NCBI GenBank assembly: GCA_002366725.1
Contig: DFBT01000070.1
Span: forward strand, 1-15,588
Direction of reading: 5' to 3'
DNA length: 15,588 bases
Source of the DNA: Caldifarciminota bacterium UBA3073
Lineage (GTDB): Bacteria; Hydrothermota; UBA3073
Within the stretch, counting starts at the first letter, position 1, and the number at the start of each line of letters is the position of its first letter. This document shows, one piece after another, positions 12,587 to 15,588 of the stretch. A program made the translations under genes and the position numbers. Below the pieces are notes generated by a model, which was given only the letters and a program-made list of their open reading frames with translations, made no database searches and was not told where the DNA came from.

Positions 12587-14071
12587 TTATTGTTCTGTAT
12601 CTATCTGTGCCTTTTGAAGTTTGCCCGAATAATCTATGTAGACCGTCTGAATCTCCGTAAATATCTCATATACGGTCCATCCCCCTTCTCTGTGGCCATT
12701 TCCCGTGTTCTTCACTCCACCAAATGGTAGGTTGCACTCGGCTCCGATTGTGGGACCATTTATATATGTTATGCCCGCTTCTATCCTCTGGCGCGCCTTT
12801 AATGCCTTGTTTATGTCCCGTGTATAAATTGACGAAGACAACCCGTAAGAGGAATCATTTATCGCCCTTATCGCCTCATCAACATCCCTTACCCTGATAA
12901 CGGAGAGCACGGGACCAAATATCTCTTCTCTCGCTATTCTCATATCGGGTTTCACCTCTGCAAATATGGTTGGTTTGAAGAAGTATCCCTTTGCACACTC
13001 TCCTTCAGTATATACTTCTCCGCCGCAGGCGAGTTTCGCTCCCTCACTCTTGCCTATTTCCACATATTTCTTTACCTTCTCGAGTTGCTTTTCCGATATG
13101 AGCGGACCCATTTCCATATCCTCGTTTAAGCCATTCCCAATCTTTACTTTCTCTGCTCTTGCGATCAACATCGTCAGAAACTCATCGTATATCTTCTCCT
13201 CGAGAATGAGTCTTGAGGTAGCCGTGCATCGCTGACCGGTTGTTCCAAATGCACCCCATAGTACGCCCTCAAGTGCGAGGTCCAGGTTCGCATCAGATAG
13301 CACAATCTGTCCGTTTTTGCCCCCGAGTTCAAGTGAGACCCTCTTCAATGTCTTTCCACATGCCTCGGCTATTCTCCTTCCCGTTTCCACAGAACCCGTA
13401 AATGATACAACACCTATATCGGGATGTGAAAGTATTGCCTCACCAACGGTGGTGCCCGCACCATGAACGAGATTTACAACGCCCCCGGGAACACCAGCCT
13501 CTGTGAGTAATTCAACAATCCTCGTTGAAGAGTGGGGAGCCTCTCTCGATGGCTTGAATACAACCGTATTTCCGGAAAGAAGTGCGGGAACAAGTTTCCA
13601 GCAGGGAATCGCGACGGGAAAGTTCCAGGGAGTGATGAGACCAGCCACACCTATTGGACGTCTGAATGTGAGACAGAGCTTGTCGGGGAGCTCAGAAGGA
13701 ACCGTATGCCCAAAGAACCTCCTTGCCTCTCCGAACGCATAGTAAGCGGTATCTATGCCCTCCTGGACATCCCCCCTGGTCTCATTTAAAACCTTGCCCA
13801 TCTCCCTCGTCTCTATTCTGGCAAGTTCCTCCTTGTGCTCGGTGAGTAAGTCGCCGAATTGTTTCATTATCTCTCCCCTTGTGGGCATGGGAAGTGCCCT
13901 CCATTTCGGCAACGCCTCTTTTGCCGCCTGACAGGCGAGATTTACATCTCTCGTCCCAGACAGTGGAAATTCCCCAATGCGTTCCTCCTTATTCGCCGGA
14001 TTTCTCTTTACGAATGTCTCCTCAGATAATGCAGAACCCCATCTTCCACTTATATAATTCTTGTATACCAT
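12587..14071 (-). CDS. NAD(P)-dependent aldehyde dehydrogenase
   Basis: A full-length ALDH-superfamily enzyme of 494 residues that oxidises an aldehyde to its carboxylic acid with NAD(P)+. All catalytic positions are present: Asn150 in TPWNFP, Lys173 in FKPS, FTGS (224-227) for the cofactor loop, Glu248 in SLELGGKN and nucleophile Cys282 in GQRCTA, plus EEIFGPV near 383. The C-terminus has LPFGGVKNTGNGHREGG. The substrate cannot be read from the sequence; the family includes semialdehyde, glycolaldehyde and lactaldehyde enzymes, and coenzyme A-dependent activity seems unlikely. It begins at the ATG at 14071 with a very strong AAGGAGGGG site and has a near-consensus promoter behind an unusual leader (14101-14132). 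Proximity to transaldolase hints at sugar metabolism, but this is only context. Confidence 0.93.
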   Translation of the reverse strand: MVYKNYISGRWGSALSEETFVKRNPANKEERIGEFPLSGTRDVNLACQAAKEALPKWRALPMPTRGEIMKQFGDLLTEHKEELARIETREMGKVLNETRGDVQEGIDTAYYAFGEARRFFGHTVPSELPDKLCLTFRRPIGVAGLITPWNFPVAIPCWKLVPALLSGNTVVFKPSREAPHSSTRIVELLTEAGVPGGVVNLVHGAGTTVGEAILSHPDIGVVSFTGSVETGRRIAEACGKTLKRVSLELGGKNGQIVLSDANLDLALEGVLWGAFGTTGQRCTATSRLILEEKIYDEFLTMLIARAEKVKIGNGLNEDMEMGPLISEKQLEKVKKYVEIGKSEGAKLACGGEVYTEGECAKGYFFKPTIFAEVKPDMRIAREEIFGPVLSVIRVRDVDEAIRAINDSSYGLSSSIYTRDINKALKARQRIEAGITYINGPTIGAECNLPFGGVKNTGNGHREGGWTVYEIFTEIQTVYIDYSGKLQKAQIDTEQ

Positions 14072-14100
14072 ATCCCCTCCTTATATATTATTCTTCGCCT

Positions 14101-14132
14101 CATATATCCACATTTATCCACATATATCCACA
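14101..14132. promoter_or_regulatory. Three DnaA-box-like 9-mers at 10-bp period in the aldehyde dehydrogenase leader
   Basis: On the plus strand three 10-bp units follow without a gap: CATATATCCA, CATTTATCCA, CATATATCCA, then CA. The middle one contains a perfect TTATCCACA (14114-14122), the consensus DnaA box; the outer two (14104-14112 and 14124-14132) are ATATCCACA, one mismatch away. The block lies within the inferred untranslated leader of the aldehyde dehydrogenase mRNA, between the transcription start and the ribosome site. It could be a DnaA or other regulator site, or a plain tandem duplication. Confidence 0.6.
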
Positions 14133-14150
14133 TTGAAAAATTCGTCTTTT

Positions 14151-14179
14151 AGTATAACACATTTTGTCGATTTTGTCAA
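14151..14179 (-). promoter_or_regulatory. Sigma70-type promoter of the aldehyde dehydrogenase
   Basis: On the minus strand TTGACA (14174-14179) and TATACT (14151-14156) are 17 bp apart, eleven of twelve consensus positions. Transcription should start near 14144, giving a leader of about 73 nt that contains the 10-bp repeats and the strong ribosome site. The promoter is divergent from that of mnmA about 290 bp away. Confidence 0.85.
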
Positions 14180-14197
14180 GAAAAAACTAAAATCTCA

Positions 14198-14393
14198 CCA
14201 CACCTGCCTGCCCATACGGGTCCGTAGGGACCGACAGGCAGGAAGGCACAAAGTCATAAGGTCCACAAGGTGTTGGTTATCGGTTACCAGTCCATACGGA
14301 TCTCATATCCATACGGATCCTGCGGACGAGTCTGTGACCCGCGGACAATCGGTAATTCGTAAATTGTAGGGGCGAACAGCCGTTCGCCCCTAC
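14198..14393. repeat. Composite palindromic repeats between the divergent promoters
   Basis: This accounts for most of the 425-bp gap between the aldehyde dehydrogenase and mnmA. Positions 14198-14262 are the CCTGCCTG palindrome unit, in reverse orientation relative to 4028-4105. Positions 14366-14393 are a 28-bp near-perfect palindrome of the GGGCGAAC type, again reversed relative to 3989-4008. Between them lie two 12-bp direct repeats, TCCATACGGATC (14291-14302 and 14308-14319). No open reading frame here looks coding. Confidence 0.8.
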
Positions 14394-14461
14394 TGAAATC
14401 CGAAATCTACAATCTACAATCTCGGTGTTCTTGGTGGTTATGAATGTATGATAAATTTTAG

Positions 14462-14490
14462 TTGACTTTTTATTCTTTTTGTGTTAAAAT
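14462..14490 (+). promoter_or_regulatory. Promoter of mnmA, predicted to give a leaderless mRNA
   Basis: TTGACT (14462-14467) and TAAAAT (14485-14490) are 17 bp apart, ten of twelve consensus positions. A start 7 bp after the -10 box falls on 14497, the G of the mnmA GTG. No Shine-Dalgarno sequence is present in the six bases between the -10 box and the start codon. Confidence 0.75.
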
Positions 14491-14496
14491 TCATTC

Positions 14497-15510
14497 GTGG
14501 ATGTTGCCGTGCTTATAAGTGGAGGTGTAGACTCCTCTGTTGCAGCCCTCATTTTAAAGGAAGAGGGATATGATGTGGTGGGCGTTACGCTGGATATGCA
14601 TAAATTTAGTCGTGTAGATATTGAAAGGACAAGGAAGGTCACAGAAAAGATCGCGATACCGCATATTGTGCTCGATGTGAGAGCGGATTTCGAAAGAGAG
14701 GTAATCCGATATTTCATTGACGAATACAAGCACGGAAGAACTCCAAATCCCTGTGTCGTTTGCAACAGACGGATAAAATTTGGAATAGCTATGGATGGGT
14801 TGAAATTCGATAAGTTCGCTACGGGGCATTATGCCAGGGTCTCGTGCGAGAATAGGCGCGTTTTGAAGAAGGGAATTGATGCGTCGAGGGATCAATCCTA
14901 TTTCCTTTCTATGATCGAGAAAAAAAGACTGAAACACATTATTTTTCCCCTCGGAAACCGCAAAAAGGAAGAGGTAAGAAGAAAGGCAGAGAAGATCGGC
15001 GTTCACTTCGATGAGCGACGCGAGAGCCGGGAAATATGTTTTACAGAAGGAAAATATTCATACTTTCTCGAGGATATACTTGGAACGATGGAGGGAGATA
15101 TTGTGGATGTGGAAGGAAATGTGATTGGAAGACATATGGGAATAGCTGGCTACACAATAGGTCAAAGAAAGGGAATAGGAAAACCAGATATCCGCCCCTA
15201 CTATATAGTGAAGATAGACCCCCGGAAGAACAGATTGATCGTCGGAAGGGAGGAAGACCTCTATTCAAATGTACTGTTCATAAAACATCCGAACTGGCTC
15301 TCAATTTCACCTCCGCGTGTTCCACTTCCCGTGGATGTCAAGATAAGATACGGACAGAAACCGGTGAGGGCAATCTTCTATCCAGATAGAAATATGGTAG
15401 AGTTTACATTTCCTCAAAGGGCAGTGACCCCTGGACAGCTCGCCGCATTCTACGACGGTGAGGTATTGCTGGGGGGCGGATGGATATCTCTTCGGCAATG
15501 TTCTTTCTAA
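14497..15510 (+). CDS. mnmA: tRNA-specific 2-thiouridylase MnmA
   Basis: Inserts sulfur at C2 of wobble uridine 34 in tRNA(Lys/Glu/Gln), using ATP to adenylate the base and sulfur relayed from a cysteine desulfurase. The 337-residue protein has the PP-loop SGGVDSS (8-14) at its N-terminus, catalytic Cys86 in NPCVVCN, ATGHYAR (108-114), RDQSYFL (131-137) and persulfide-bearing Cys181 in REICF, followed by the central and C-terminal beta-barrel domains (GYTIGQRKG near 217-226). It is slightly shorter than the roughly 360 residues usual for the family. GTG at 14497 is the only possible start: the frame is closed by TAA 12 bases upstream. There is no ribosome binding site, and the promoter places the transcript's 5' end at the start codon. 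It is the only plus-strand gene. Confidence 0.96.
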   Translation: MDVAVLISGGVDSSVAALILKEEGYDVVGVTLDMHKFSRVDIERTRKVTEKIAIPHIVLDVRADFEREVIRYFIDEYKHGRTPNPCVVCNRRIKFGIAMDGLKFDKFATGHYARVSCENRRVLKKGIDASRDQSYFLSMIEKKRLKHIIFPLGNRKKEEVRRKAEKIGVHFDERRESREICFTEGKYSYFLEDILGTMEGDIVDVEGNVIGRHMGIAGYTIGQRKGIGKPDIRPYYIVKIDPRKNRLIVGREEDLYSNVLFIKHPNWLSISPPRVPLPVDVKIRYGQKPVRAIFYPDRNMVEFTFPQRAVTPGQLAAFYDGEVLLGGGWISLRQCSF

Positions 15511-15522
15511 CCAAAGTAACAG

Positions 15523-15542
15523 GGGCGAACGGCCGTTCGCCC
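15523..15542. terminator. Perfect 20-bp palindrome after mnmA
   Basis: GGGCGAACGG followed by CCGTTCGCCC is exactly self-complementary, 12 bases beyond the mnmA stop. It could form a very stable hairpin and protect or end the transcript. It is not followed by a T-run, and it is the same dispersed element as 3989-4008 and 14366-14393, so its role as a terminator is inferred from position only. Confidence 0.5.
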
Positions 15543-15588
15543 TTACGCCTTACGCATATTCCTCGTGTCTCTGTGGTTTTTTAAATTT

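Noticed and set aside
14101..14132. Replication origin
   Set aside because: DnaA-box-like 9-mers are present, but there is no dnaA, dnaN or other origin-linked gene, only three boxes, and the array lies inside a transcribed leader. I report it as a binding-site candidate only.
14198..14262. tRNA or riboswitch suggested by nested stems
   Set aside because: The outer CCTGCCTG arms and inner GGTCC stem do not form a cloverleaf with an acceptor or anticodon loop, and the same sequence recurs elsewhere as a dispersed repeat.

Overview
The window reads as the chromosome of an anaerobic bacterium, probably from an uncultured lineage. Bacterial features are mnmA, hicBA, an HtrA protease, Shine-Dalgarno sites (AAGGAGGGG, GGGAGG) and sigma70-type promoters with 17-bp spacers. 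Anaerobic metabolism is suggested by a four-subunit pyruvate:ferredoxin oxidoreductase. Intergenic spaces are full of short palindromes (GGGCGAAC type and CCTGCCTG type), 7- and 8-bp tandem units and AT-rich leaders such as AAATCAAATATCAAA. I associate this style with candidate-phylum genomes of the WOR-3/TA06/Cloacimonadota/Omnitrophota kind, but that is an impression and not a demonstrated placement.

Every gene except the last is on the minus strand, so the region is read here from high to low coordinates. At the right end mnmA (14497-15510, plus strand) is divergent from an aldehyde dehydrogenase (12587-14071), and both have good promoters in the 425-bp gap between them. A small transaldolase (11705-12364) follows, then a hicB-hicA toxin-antitoxin pair (11147-11619).

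Positions 5300-11040 form a visibly more AT-rich accessory block. It begins with a perfect consensus promoter (TTGACA-N17-TATAAT). Behind it lies a tightly coupled four-gene restriction-modification operon: an SPPY-type methyltransferase, a small membrane-anchored protein of unknown function, a DpnII-like endonuclease and a DPPF-type adenine methyltransferase. Next comes a nucleotidyltransferase-HEPN pair bracketed by about 60-bp direct repeats, then an unrecognised 319-residue helical protein followed by what may be a frame-shifted tail.

The left part is housekeeping in character: a periplasmic HtrA/Do-type protease (4114-5208), a single-HKD phospholipase D-like lipoprotein (3419-3958), and porG-porD-porA-porB (33-3302). 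The por genes are interrupted by repeat-bearing gaps, and three of the four share the same leader and a G-only ribosome binding site.

The most notable material is the island: a restriction system with two methyltransferases of apparently different chemistry and an embedded membrane protein, next to the repeat-flanked MNT-HEPN module. Also notable are a run of three DnaA-box-like 9-mers spaced exactly 10 bp apart in the aldehyde dehydrogenase leader, and a promoter placement that makes mnmA a probable leaderless message. No phage genes, transposase, CRISPR array, tRNA or rRNA were seen.
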